Shown: positions 45,205-57,140 of the stretch, piece by piece
Numbering within the stretch: position 1 is the stretch's first letter
How the letters are laid out: each line of letters starts with the position of its first letter
NCBI RefSeq assembly: GCF_026210795.1
Contig: NC_089449.1
Coordinates: forward strand, 1,984,001 to 2,048,000
DNA: 64,000 bases
Source of the DNA: Rhizophagus irregularis
Taxonomy: Eukaryota > Glomeromycota > Glomeromycetes > Glomerales > Glomeraceae
Direction of reading: 5' to 3'
Position numbers and translations under genes: made by a program
The notes under the pieces: generated by a model
The model's database searches: none
What the model saw: only the letters and a program-made list of their open reading frames with translations
What the model was told of the DNA's origin: nothing

Positions 45205-46565
45205 CAATGCACTGCTTATTCTTAGGAATTGCGAGGTGGATAATGAAGAGGATTTGGATCGACAAGGGTGTTTTAACCCCGAACGATCTAAAGAAGATTC
45301 AAGAAAAAATAAATCAATTCAAAATACCAGCTGATTTGGGACGAATTCCCGGAAATATTGAGCGCGGAGAAGGGTTTTTAAACTATACAGCCGATCAGTG
45401 GCGAATTTTCTTTATGATCTATGCAACTACCTCATTGTGGGAACATTTACCGTTAAAAGATTGAAAAATCTTGACACATTTCGTTAGAGTTTGTTCTATT
45501 TTAGTAAGCCGAATTTTAGAAATTGAATTAATGAAAGAAGCTCATGAGAGGTTAATTAAAATAATTAAGCTTATTGAAGTACACTATGGAAGAGTAAAAA
45601 TTACGCCTAATCTTCACCTTTCGCTCCATTTGTGTGATTGTTCAAATGATTTTGGTCCATTATATGCATTTTAGTGTTTTTCATTTAAGCGTATGAATGG
45701 AATACTCGGTAAGATATTCTTTTTTTTTACTTTTTTTACTTTATTCGGATGTTTACATTGTTAGTCTTATTTTTAATAATTTTTAAGGCTCGTTGCCAAC
45801 AAGTAATAGACAAATTGAACTGGAAATAATGCGTCGGATAATGAATGATAATCGAATTGGAGATATCATTAGTTCTGACATTTAAACGAAAGGTTTAGAA
45901 TTGCTTGAAGATCAACCCACAACTGGTTCAATATTGGATGCTAAAAACATACAGGAATCGACTATTACTGGATGCGAGCTGTTTTCTGGAGAAATGCTGA
46001 AGCCTAGTTCCGAAGCAATAATGACCGAATCAATGCTCGAACTGATGGTTGCTTTTTATAATGCTTCTTATATCGAAATGTACAACCAGCAGATGAAATT
46101 ATCCAAGATTCTATAACAATTCGAGTAAAGATAAATCAATTTGGAAGATGCCGAATTGGTTCTGAAGTATTTGGCTTCGCAATGTCAGTTTGACATACAA
46201 AAAGCTTGTATGTCCTAGCCAAATTTATAACTAGTGATGGGGAAGTCGACAGTTATCCTGGACAAATTCAATACTTCTTCAAACATACAGTCGACTTGCC
46301 AAATGGACAAATGGAATATAATTTGGCATATATTCGTTGGTATCGACCAGCTAGTATGAGTGAAAGTCGATATTATTTTCATATTGATGATGAAGACGTC
46401 AAGTTGTGGAAATCTGAATTTTATGATGAAAGCTGCGATTGTATTATTCCTATACATAATATCCTTTGTCGATTTATACCATCAAAATATTGAATTTCTA
46501 CTCGGAGTAATGCTATTGAATATTTGGCGATTAATCCAATTAATCGCAAACTCCAAATTCGTTAA
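45205..46565 (+). pseudogene. CMC-1 transposase, 3' part
   Basis: Resumes exactly at MHCLFLGIARWIMKRIW after the CAA duplication of CMC-2. It continues with LGRIPGNIERGEGF, HLSLHLCDC, the FKRMNGIL region (the expected Glu is Lys here), an intron near 45712-45787, and the C-terminal domain ending NPINRKLQIR. Stops at about 45463, 45673, 45884, 46113 and 46491 and a frameshift near 46130 make it dead. Confidence 0.82.
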
Positions 46566-46569
46566 TAAT

Positions 46570-47134
46570 TAAGTGTTTTTAGTAAAAATCGGCCGAATTA
46601 TTATTATTTTTTTTAAAAAAAAAAAATTTCATAATTACTTGTCGAGAGACACGTTTATTAGACGAAATTTCATTTTTACAAAATTTTTACGAAATTTCCA
46701 AATAAAGATTCTTTTGTAGTATTTTTATTATAATTTCTTGACGAAAGACGAGTTGAAATTCATTTTTACAATTAAAATTTTTCGTTAATGATTATGCACT
46801 GAATATAAACAATGTAAACAAGTATAAATTCGAATTAAAAAAAAACATATTTTTTTGATTTTTTCCATTTGGCAAAAATGTGTCGATTTATATGACCAAT
46901 CGGCAAAATTTTACTGAACGATCTCAAGTAATCATTTTTCGTATAACAATCAGTATAAGTCGATTTTTCACCAAAAGACTGAACGAGGTTTCGTTTAACA
47001 ATCAGTATCAGTCGATTTGTGATTGATTTTACTGATTTTTACCATTGGTCAAAAAATGTGACGAATCACATGACCAATCGGCAAAATTTATGCCGAAAGC
47101 TCTTAACAGTCGAAAGTTTTGATTTCGATCAGTG
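46570..47134. other. Right subterminal region of CMC-1
   Basis: AT-rich, no gene. Contains repeated GTATAACAATCAGTAT(A/C)AGTCGAT and AATCGGCAAAATTTA motifs, probably transposase-binding. Confidence 0.5.
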
Positions 47135-47326
47135 AGCATTAGGTTTGACATTATTTCCTTACCATATTAAAATTAGACATTGCAAAAGTTTTAATAAAAG
47201 ATTTAATAATTGAACAAATTTATCAATGGATTACAAGATTATAGATATTGCGAAATAATTATCAAATATGTATGCGAAAGTATTTGCAATTTGACGCGAG
47301 TGAAAAAAGTGATTTCCTGTCACGTG

Positions 47327-47570
47327 TAAGGTTGCTTGCTGAAACCTAGGGGTTTAGGCAAGATGGCGTTTCGCCGAAAAGCGAAATTCTGCCAAAACTA
47401 TATTAAAGTTATATTAAAAAACTGGTGAAACTTTGGAGAAAGGCGAAACTGCCGAAACTTATTATAAATGTCGAAACTGTTAAAACTCTGCCAAAATTAT
47501 AATAAATCTATAGTAAAATTTTGACGAAACTAATCGTAGGATTTTGAAGAGGTTTAGACAAGCAACCTTA
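47327..47570. mobile_element. hAT-type MITE, TIR TAAGGTTGCTTG, copy 2
   Basis: 244 bp, flanked by a perfect 8-bp duplication GTCACGTG (47319-47326 and 47571-47578). It starts TAAGGTTGCTTGCTGAAACC and ends GACAAGCAACCTTA. It is highly similar, in opposite orientation, to 49420-49663. Confidence 0.93.
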
Positions 47571-47956
47571 GTCACGTGATTTGCAAATTGTACTTTGACG
47601 ATCTGTCATTTTTTGATTAAAATTTATACTTGTAATAATTTTAACAATCTTAAATTATTTTTATACTATATAGACAATAAAACAAATAACAGTAATGATT
47701 AATTAATTATAAATTTTATTAATAATATATATTATATTTAAAAAACATTTCATGAGTGGTGACCAATTGATCATTTATACAATGTAAATTAGTTACTATT
47801 AAGCATATTAAGCGACGGACCCTCAACAGTTTCCGTTTTCCTAGTACTAATAGAGGAGCAAAATTTAGAAGTATCAACTGGAATTGAATTAAGTTCAGAT
47901 AATCCAGACAAATTTTGAAATCGATAGAGAAGTTTCTGATACAATCAGTTAAGCTT

Positions 47957-49010
47957 CCAAGCATATTACCAACACGATTGATACTATTTTTAATTTTTCA
48001 AATATTGAGAATGAGAATATTAATGATCAAAATTATCAACAACAAATTATTTCAACTTTAAATAATACTACAAGAATCTTTCAACAACTTACTCCACATG
48101 GTATGGTATTATATTAGCTTTTAACAATATATTATTATTAAGTATTAATATAATTAATAATTTTGAAAAGATTTTTCTATTAATAGATATCTTTTTCCAA
48201 TAGGAGAACTGGATTATTCAACTATGATTGCATTACAAAAATGTCATGAAGTATATAATTCAAGGCCAGTTGAAAGACAAAATCATACACATGCAATCAG
48301 TCACGAACAAACAAACACTATTAATCCAAATAAGGCTAGTCATATAATTTCACATTTTACAAATAATAATAATCCTGAAATGCGATTTATAAAACAACGT
48401 GAAAAGCGATGAAAAGAAAATTGGAAAACAATGACAGCTAATCTTGCAAATTTACAACAAAATGAATTATCAAAACGGAAATGCATTAATAAAGTTGCAA
48501 GTAAAAGTAAGTATAATAAATTTTAAACATAATATATTAAATTTATATAATTTATTAATAATTTATTATTTAATGCAGTTATGTGTATTGAGTCAGCAAA
48601 TATTACTCAAGATTTTCCATTGCAGCAAAATGATTATGTAATTGTACTATATGGAACAAAAATTTGTATTGGCAAGGTAATAGCAATGTATTATGAAGGT
48701 TATGGTAACCATTGTTATAATATATATATATATATAGCCAAAATGCAGTCCCTCAAATTGAAGATTTATCCTATATTTCATTGCAAATTTATTTACCAAT
48801 TTATCTCAATATTTTTGCAAGTCAAACTGTGAAAGGTTATATACTATTTATTCATCTGAAACAAGCAAAAAAAAAATTTTTTTTTTCGAAAAACAGCCAT
48901 CTTTAGATATTCAGTTTGTTAGTTACTATAATAATAATTCCTATTGTCATTTAGAAGTTCAATTATTTTTGTGGACATGTATTATAATTTATATTTCCTT
49001 GTTTATATAA
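47957..49010 (+). pseudogene. Degraded multi-exon gene of unknown family
   Basis: Coding-like segments in order: TNTIDTIFNFSNIENENINDQNYQQQI (to ~48104), an intron-like gap to 48205, ELDYSTMIALQKCHEVYNSRPVE... to 48410, a TGA, ENWKTMTANLANLQQNELSKRKC to 48508, an intron 48509-48578 (GTAAGT...ATGCAG), then SANITQDFPLQQNDYVIVLYGTKICIGKVIAMYYEG and, after a TA-repeat, YISLQIYLPIYLNIFASQ. The segment from about 48600 resembles a small beta-rich domain, but I do not recognise it. Stops and a dinucleotide insertion disable it. Confidence 0.4.
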
Positions 49011-49419
49011 TGTATAAAAATATTTTTTAAAATAAATATTTGTTACAATTGTTCTCATAATATTATATATCATATTAAATCAAATGGGTTAATAATTGGT
49101 GATAGTTCGTTAATATTAACAGGAGTAGCATGAAATATTTTTAATTATTTTAATCGTGATACTGTTAAAAATAGTATTATTAATATGATATAATAAAGTA
49201 ATGATTATAAACAGTGTTTATTTTTCACTGTGCGACATGTGCGTAATGCAAATGATCAGAATTTTGTGCACACCTTTTTTAGAAAGGATGTGCAGTATGT
49301 GCACAAAAAATTTTGAAATATCCTTATATGATTGGGTGCATATATGTTATAGTGCCTATTATAGTAGTATAGCCATACCACTTTGCCGCACAATAAGACT
49401 CAATAAATTGTGCACCATC
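49010..49419. other. AT-rich spacer, no gene seen
   Basis: A 73-aa ORF (49201-49422) is Cys-rich by chance and ends in the MITE. No supporting feature. Confidence 0.4.
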
Positions 49420-49663
49420 TAAGGTTGCTTGTCTAAACCTCTTCAAAATCCTACGATTAGTTTCGTCAAAATTTTACTATAGATTTATTATAGTTTCGGC
49501 AGAGTTTCGGCAGTTTCGGCATTTATAATAAGTTTCGGCAGTTTCGCCTTTCTCCAAAGTTTCGCCAGTTTTTTAATATAACTTTAATATAGTTTCGGCA
49601 GAATTTCGCTTTTCGGCAAAACGCCATCTTGCCTAAACCCCTAGGTTTCGGCAAGCAACCTTA
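49420..49663. mobile_element. hAT-type MITE, TIR TAAGGTTGCTTG, copy 3
   Basis: 244 bp, flanked by the perfect 8-bp duplication GCACCATC (49412-49419 and 49664-49671). Same length and nearly the same sequence as copy 2, inverted. Confidence 0.93.
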
Positions 49664-50047
49664 GCACCATCCGCACAGTAACTTTTATCGAAAAATTAAC
49701 ACTAATCATAAATAAGAAATTAAAATTTTTTTTTAATAAGTCACAAAATAAATTGCTTAGTAGCATGAAAAAATTTAAAGTCATAATAAGAGTTTGCTTA
49801 GCAACATTGAAAATAGTTTGCTTATTGATCTTAATAAATTTTAAAAATTTCATCTGACCTATATATATATTGTTCAGGGTCTTGGTAGGACCTGGAAAAC
49901 TTCTAATAGGGGTTACCGCCAAACATGATTCGAGGCTATAATTAATTTTCAAAAAGGTCACTGCCAAATTAATTAGTAAAAGTCACGTGTTGGTTCGCAA
50001 CAATAAGAATTTTTTTGTGAAAATCTTTCCTTTCTTGGTCCTATTAC

Positions 50048-51818
50048 TAGTGCTCCTAACAGATCGGTTCAGACCGGATTTAGCTTAAATCTGATCTGAT
50101 CTGATTTTTATTTTAATAGATCTGATCTGATCCGAATCTGATCAGATCTGGTTCAATTTGATCCGAATCTGGTTCAGATCCATTTGAATCCGATTTGAAT
50201 CTGATCTGAATCTGGTTCGGATCTGGTCCTTGTACTAAAAAAAGGAAAGGGAACGTTAATTACTTTCCTTAAAGTAAAAAAAAATAAAAATAAAAATAAA
50301 AAAACGAACTTACCATAGTTCGTTCTTTTAAATCCTGGTCGTTCAGCTTCGTCTCGCGTCCAGGTTTCCTAAAAATAAAAGAAAGGGAACGTTAATTACG
50401 TTCCCTTAAGTAAAAATAAAAAAAAAACCTAAAAAAAGAAACGAACTTACCAAAGTTCGTTCTTTTTTTTTAAATCCTGGTCGTTAACGTCTTAACGACT
50501 TCGTTCGTCCGGTTTCCTAAAAAAAAAGAAAGGGAACGTTAATTACGTTCCCTTAAGTAAAAATAAAAAAAAACTTAAAAAAAGAAAACGAACTTACCAT
50601 AGTTCGTTCTTTTAAATCCTGGTCGTTAATGGCTTCGTCCACGTCCAGGTTTCCTAAAAAAAAAGAAAGGGAACGTTAATTACGTTCCCTTAAGTAAATT
50701 AAAAAAAAAAACTTAAAAAAAGAAACGAACTTACCATAGTTCGTTCTTTTTTTAAATTCTGGTCGTTAATGGCTTCGTCCACGTCCAGGTTTCCTAAAAA
50801 AAAAGAAAGGGAACGTTAATTACATTCCCTTAAGTAAATTAAAAAAAAAAACTTAAAAAAGAAACGAACTTACCATAGTTCGTTCTTTTTTTAAATCCTG
50901 GTCGTTAACGACTTCGTCCACGTCCAGGTTTCCTAAAAAAAGAAAGGGAACGTTAATTACGTTCCCCTTAAGTAAAAAATAAAAAAAAAACTTAAAAAAA
51001 GAAACGAACTTACCATACTTCGTTCTTTTTTAAATCCCATAAATCCGCACGGCTTCATTCCACGTCCAAAATAGGTTTCCTAAAAAAAAGAAAGGAAACG
51101 TTAATTACGTTCCCTTAAGTAAAAATAAAAAAAAAACTTAAAAAAAGAAACGAACTTACCATAGTTCGTTCTTTTAAATCCAAATCTGACCCGAATCGCT
51201 TCGTCCACGTCCAGGTTTCCTAAAAAAGAAAGGGAACGTTAATTACGTTAAGTAAAAATAAAAAAAAAAACTTAAAAAAAGAAATGAACTTACCATAGTT
51301 CGTTCTTTTTTTAAATCCTGGTCGTTAATGGCTTCGTTCACGTCCAGGTTTCCTAAAAAAAGAAAGGGAACGTTAATTACGTTCCTTAAGTAAAAATAAA
51401 AAAAAAACTTAAAAAAAGAACGAACTCACCATAGGTTCGTTCTTTTTTTTTAAATCCTGGTCGTTAGGCTTCGTTCGTCCAGGCTTCCTAATAAAAAAGA
51501 AGGGAACCGTTAATTAAGTTCCCTCAAGTAAAAATAACAAAAAAAAAGAAACGAACTTATCTAGTTCGTTCTTTTAAATCTTGGTCGTCCGGCGTCCGTT
51601 CGTCCAGGAAAGGGTTTTTAAAAAAAAAATCTGATCCGAAATCTGTTCAGATCGGATCAGATTTTCTCGTGTTTGATCTGATCTGATCTGAATCTGATCG
51701 GATCAGATTTTTTTTAAATCCGATCTGATCTACGGATCAAAATTTTGAAAACCGAACCGATCTGGCTCGGATTAAATCTGCGGATCCCAGATCAGATCGG
51801 ATTTTTTTCGGAGCACTA
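50048..51818 (-). mobile_element. hAT-type element, TIR TAGTGCTCC, with exon/intron-like array
   Basis: 1771 bp, flanked by a perfect 8-bp duplication CCTATTAC (50040-50047 and 51819-51826). The ends are TAGTGCTCC and inverted GGAGCACTA. Subterminal zones (50060-50230 and 51625-51805) are saturated with GATCTGATC(T/C)GA repeats. The core 50233-51600 is the tandem array below. No transposase. Confidence 0.9.
50233..51600 (-). repeat. Ten ~140-bp exon/intron-like modules
   Basis: Read on minus each module has an exon-like part of about 55-65 bp (GAAACCTGGACGTGGACGAA... to GAACGAACTATG), a donor GTAAGTTCG, a palindrome GGGAACGTAATTAACGTTCC, a pyrimidine tract and TTTAG. Example introns are 50460-50369 (92 bp) and 50597-50517 (81 bp). 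Acceptors recur near 50369, 50517, 50653, 50790, 50932, 51077, 51219, 51350 and 51487. The donor sits in a small inverted repeat (CGAACTATGGTAAGTTCG). Confidence 0.8.
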
Positions 51819-51839
51819 CCTATTACTATATTTGAAATA

Positions 51840-52268
51840 GAAACATGTGAGTAAACAGCAAAACAACCAATCATATTATGGTTCACACTCCTATTTTTTT
51901 TTGATTTTTTGGCAGTAACCTTTATATATAGTTTTCCAGGTCCTGTCCTGGTGTTAGGTTTTGTAAATTACATTTTGGAGTTGTAATATAAGTAATTTAT
52001 TTAAAAATTTAAAAATAGTAAAAAATAATACCGTTGCTAAACTTAACCGTGGTTAATTACGATCACCATCCTGGTTATTTCACCACCTTTTATGGTTATA
52101 TAACCATATATATATATATAATTAAAATACCACTTTACAGTATGTCACGTGATATATTAGAGTTACGAATTGTAAGGAAACTGTATATATTAATACGTTT
52201 ATTAATAAATTTTATTTCTTTAATTATAATAACATTATTACAATAAAATCTCTACACTATAATAAAAT
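51840..52268. other. AT-rich spacer, no gene seen
   Basis: Contains an inverted partner (about 51908-51950) of a segment at 49878-49925 around AGGACCTGGAAAACT, perhaps the TIRs of an older element into which the TAGTG element inserted. Confidence 0.4.
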
Positions 52269-54267
52269 CTATACATTATTATTACAATTCTTTTGATAAT
52301 AATCTAATTGCCCACATTTTCTACATTTTTGCTGTCCACAATGAAGATTTACTTCAGCTGCAGCCGCACTTGTTTCTGCATTTTGTTCATCAGTTTGATT
52401 TATATTCGTAAGTTCTTTAAAAGGCCTTTTATTTCTAGAAATTTCCACTGCACTTTTCAGTCTTTTAGGTGGACGTCCACGAACTTTATATACAATTGAA
52501 TTTGGAATATAATTGGGATCATTTTGATATATTCCATTAGTTTGTTGAATATTAAGATGAATATGAAAAGACATAAACCTATTACACAGCCCAATTAATT
52601 CATCAACAGAATCAGTTTTAATTACTAAATTTAATGCTTTTGTTACACACTCATATCCCTCAATAAATTGCTGTTTTTGTTTTGATAATTTTTTTACCAG
52701 TTCTGTATCAATGAGTTGTCCTCTTAATGTACTTAAAATCTGACATTTTGGTATTATTGGATTATTAATATAAGATTCTTTCTGGACGATACTAATTGAT
52801 TTTGTTATTGAAGTATCTATTGTTGAATCAAAAACTTTATCATCATTAAACCATCTACGATTAATTAAAGCCATTGCAAATTGTGCATTACTTGTATATC
52901 TCATTAAACAAAAAAAATGTCGACAAGGTATTCTGAAGTTAATAATTGTGAAGCATGTGTATAAAAAAGATCCATCATTTAAGATCAAAATATGATGATT
53001 CCAATTTGAAACCATAGGTCTAATAATCCACAAAGATGTAATATATTGCTGTTCTACATATTCCAATAATGTTTTCAAGTTAATTTGCAGTTTTTTATAC
53101 ATTTCTTCAAGATATCCTTTGGTTGTATTATCAATTTCGCCCTGTAACTAAATATTTGATTACAAATTAGTGAATAATATAATTAATAAATAAAAGCAAA
53201 TAAAAAGTTATCAAAGTTACTTACATTAATATATTCTTCAAGGTTGCCATCAAATTGTTGAGCTGTATATAAGAAACTTTCAGAAATCTGAATACAAACC
53301 TTATTATGCATATTAGGCAACAAATAATTCTGAATTTCTTCATCAATTGATTTGTATATTGTATTATAAATTGTTGGTAATGAAACATTTGGTTGTTTTT
53401 ACAATTGCTGATTAATTAAAACATTGTTTGCTTCCAAATTACATTGGCCTATTAAAATATTAAATAATTGATAAAGTCCAGTACTTCAATTTGTATCAGA
53501 TGTAATAATAGAATTTATTGCTTCTACTCGTAAAGTACTTTGAATACCAGCAGTAAACATTTTACGATTATAACAAAGTGCCCATGCAGTTCGATTTTGA
53601 TCTAATACTTGATTTAGATATGGAACTGCTAATGGATAATTATTTTTCAATTTTTCCCAATAGAAATTAAACTTTTCAACATTTAAACTGTTTCATGCTT
53701 GATAAAAATCTTTATGAAATTGAGTAAAATTTGATCCAAGAACACTTTTTAATTTCTTTTGAATATTTTGATCAATATGATAAATATAGATAAAATGTAC
53801 TGTTGTATCAAAAACACTCTTAATAGCTTAAAACATAGCGGGATCTCCATCAATATATATTGAATATGGCATAATATTCCTAGTAGTAATTATAATATTT
53901 TCATAAATCCATTTAAATGTTGCTCAGTTTCATCATCAACTAAAACGCATACGCAACCAATCTGGTATGATTATTACAGTCAATACAAACAATAATATTT
54001 AAGGTCAAATCATAGCAATTTTTTTTGTATGTTGAATCATTAATTACAACATCATGATATCGTAACCAGAGTTGTTTTTGTGTTGAAGACATCCAAAATA
54101 TTGAAGTAAGTCTTCCATCTGTTTCATCAAAACAAGCTTGATAATACCATTCTGGGTTTTTAATTTGATATTCTCTCAATAAATTAAGCAAATTTGTTGC
54201 ATCATATTGTAATATAGTAGGTGTTAAAGGTTTGCATTCTTGAATAGAATTATAAAGTGTCTTAGGA

Positions 54268-54885
54268 TAGAGTTTCGAACAGGTTGACCAAATTCAGGTA
54301 GCCTGACAGGTTGACCTGAATTTATCAAATCAGGTTTAGCAATTGCAATTCAGCATCAGTTCAGGTTGTAACATCAATATAACCTGAATGACCTGTTGAC
54401 CTGAAACTATGATTTTACATAATATAAGTGATGGTATTACAATTCACTTTTTATATTGATTTTATATAATAAAAGTGAGTTGCAATATTAGGATTCACTT
54501 TTTTATATTGATTTTATACAATAAAAGTGAGTTGCGATATTAGGATTCACTTTTTTATATTGATTTTATATAATAAAAGTGAGTTGCGAAATTGGGATTC
54601 ACTTTTTTATATTGATTATATATATAAAAAGTGAATTGTGATATCGGAATTCACTTTTTTATATTGATTTTATATAAAAAAAGTTAGTTGCGGTATTGCG
54701 ATTCACCTTTTTGTACGATTTTAATATAAAAAAGTGAATCGCAATATTTTCAAAAAAAATGTTTTGCACCATTTTTTTTTTTGATATATTAATAAAAATC
54801 CTGAAAATTTTCAGGTTTTAGTTCAGGTCAGGTCAAACAGATAACCTGATATAACCTGACCTGACCTGACCTATTTAGAACTCTA
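54268..54885. mobile_element. hAT-type element, TIR TAGAGTT, copy in MULE-2
   Basis: 618 bp, flanked by 8-bp duplication TCTTAGGA/TCTTAGAA (one change). Ends TAGAGTTTCGAACAGG and inverted TAGAGTTCTAAATAGG. Subterminal CAGGTCAGGT/ACCTGACCTG repeats. The middle is five to six ~60-bp palindromic units around AAAGTGAATCGCAATATT. Confidence 0.88.
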
Positions 54886-54938
54886 TCTTAGAATGTATAT
54901 ACTGTTGTTGTAAACGGTCGAATATCAAGCATAAAAAG

Positions 54939-55970
54939 ATGATAAAATTCAATCACCAAATGTAATTGCCAAATATTAAGAACGAACAAATTAATTATGA
55001 ATTGGCGTGGATGGATAAATAATTAGCCGAAAGGGATAAACATTTAGGAAGAGTAATGATCTACATAATGTAATATTTGTTGAATGATTGACAAAGAACC
55101 AATAGGATAAATAGAGTCGATCAATTGGGGCTTAGCAATTTTTAACAATAAGAACGATAAGAAAGAATAATTATAAGCCACAAAAGATAGATTATAAGCA
55201 AAACACATAAAGCGAATTAAAAGAACATATAAAATAATGTCAGAAAGATTAAAGAACACAAAATAATATAAAAGATAATATAAAAAGATAGTATAAAGAT
55301 GGAACGTAAAAGATAATATATTAAAAAGAACATATATAAAAAGATAGCATATTAAAAGATAGCGTATTTAAAATATAGATAGTATATTAGAAAGATAGTT
55401 CAAAGATAATATGTAAAAAGAACATAAAAGATAGTATATAGATAGAATAGAAAGTAGCGTAAAATTTGTATAAATAGAGAACGGAATTCAAAGTAATTCC
55501 ACAGTTCTCATCCACAGAACTCAATAAAAATATAAGTTTCATTTAATTATTTGTTAATGAAGTTTAATGTTAATTAAAGGTAATAGGTTCGCCCTAAACT
55601 TTAATTAATGTTCGCTTAATTAATTTTAATTAAACAAGTGAAAATTTTAAGATGAATTAAATATATGTTTTTGAAAAGTAATAATTCGTAGCGAGAGCTA
55701 TCGAAGTTTGAAATTAAAGGTAAAAGTGGATATAATTTGGGGAAAATTTAGAGAAGTAAATTTTATTTTATATTGTTTGATGTTTTATATTACTAACGCT
55801 ATTTATGTTATGAACCAAGAATGTTGTTGTATGTTGTTCGTTGATTATATTGTTTGTTAATTATGTTGTTGATTAATTGCTCGTTCGTTTATTCGTTCGT
55901 TCGACCATGAGAATGCCCGTTCGATGTGGCAACTCTGTAAATTGATGACAGAGGGAATTGGGGGATCTCA
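54939..55970 (+). mobile_element. Possible solo LTR of an LTR retrotransposon
   Basis: Non-MULE sequence inside the MULE-2 gene, bounded by TGATAAAATTC and GGATCTCA (TG...CA). It contains a strong TATAAATAG (55469-55477) and AATAAA (55523-55528) about 50 bp apart, the usual spacing for a compact LTR promoter/polyadenylation region. No duplication at the ends was confirmed, and the extent is uncertain. Confidence 0.4.
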
Positions 55971-55972
55971 TT

Positions 55973-57140
55973 AGGACCCCGAACATTATATATATAACTC
56001 AGATCTAAAGTCAAAAATTTTAATATAACTTTATACACTTAATTTTATTAAAAGCTTTATACAAAATCATCATATAAGTTCAAATTTTACTACAAATTAT
56101 ACAATTTCAAATCTGAGTTTATATAAAACAAAAATTATTTTATTTATTAATTTTATGTAACTATTATTTCACTAATGATTTATCAATTCAAAAATTCATA
56201 ATTTAAGAAAAATTTTAAAAAAACTTACTTGTCATTATTCAAAAATTAGTACTGTTGTGAAAAATACAAATGTTTCCACAAGTATTATACTAATAATTAC
56301 GAAAATTTAAATCTAGGTAGTTTCGACCCTGCTGAACAACTTTCAATTAATAAAGATAGTCGATTTCATTTGATAAAGGTGCCGAAATTACGCTCTGAAG
56401 TTACTGATCGGGTGATCGAAAAAAAATTGAGAGTGCGAAAATTGCTCGTATTCCATAAGAATTACTCCGATTACTATAAAAATTTAGGTATAGGTAGTTC
56501 TGACCTTCGCGAACAATTTTCTCTTAATAATGGAAGTCGATTTCATTTGACTAAAATGCCGTAATTACGCTCCAAAATTAATAAACGAAAAAAGCAAATT
56601 TAAAATTAATATAATTATAAAAATATGCGCGTACTCCATAAGTATTACTCCAATTACTATGAAAATTTATATTCTAGTAGTTTTGGCATCGCTAAACAAC
56701 TTTCTCTTAATAAAGAAAGTCGATTTCATTTGGCTAAAGTGGTAAAATACACTCCAAAGTTTGACGAAAGTAAAAAGAAAAAATTTAGGAATAAATATAT
56801 TATGAATTATATAAAATACCTATATCTTCATAAAATACAGGTAATAAAAACTGAGACAAAAGTATTTAATATGTGCTAATTTGTAAATTTACAAAGTTTT
56901 AAAATTTTTTTAAAGAAAAATTTTTTATATACGTATATATAATTTATTTACACAAGTATCGTTATACAAAATAAAGATTTCACTTGATTTAAAGATTATC
57001 ACTGTTATACAAATACATATCTGACTTACCGAAAAATTACTAACAGGCTATACAAAATCAAACATATGACTTATTGGAAAATTATATAATAAGTTTATAC
57101 AAAATTGGATCCCAGTGTTATATGTATTGTTCGGGGTCCT
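55973..57140 (+). mobile_element. hAT-type element, TIR AGGACCCCGAACA, copy 2
   Basis: 1168 bp, flanked by a perfect 8-bp duplication ATCTCATT (55965-55972 and 57141-57148). Near-identical to 27696-28863 in inverse orientation. Both termini keep the full AGGACCCCGAACA. Confidence 0.94.
56250..56879 (+). CDS. Triple-repeat small protein of the AGGACC element, copy 2
   Basis: Same repeats as copy 1: FHKYYTNNYENL...QLSINKDSRFHL, then the 64-aa ORF 56370-56564 with FHKNYSDYYKNL...QFSLNNGSRFHL, then LHKYYSNYYENL...QLSLNKESRFHL in ORF 56625-56879, which ends in a basic tail (ESKKKKFRNK). Repeats 1 and 2 share one open frame from about 56266. A TAA at 56562 separates repeat 3. No family recognised. 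Confidence 0.4.

Larger units (their letters stand above)
25153..47134 (+). mobile_element. CMC-1: CACTA/CMC element, host of the nest
   Basis: Ends CACTGGTCAGAATAGTCC (25153) and ...GATTTCGATCAGTG (47134), with a 3-bp duplication AGC (25150-25152 and 47135-47137). Without CMC-2 it is about 8.9 kb, including a 1168-bp hAT insert. It has two divergent genes: accessory gene on minus (26165-29600) and transposase on plus (30319-32110 plus 45205-46565). The subterminal regions are AT-rich with CGGCAAATTT-like repeats, as usual for transposase-binding ends of this superfamily. Both genes are dead. Confidence 0.85.

Noticed and set aside
50233-51600. CRISPR-like array
   Set aside because: Regular repeats, but no unique spacers of constant length, no cas genes, and a eukaryotic TE context with exact hAT-type boundaries.
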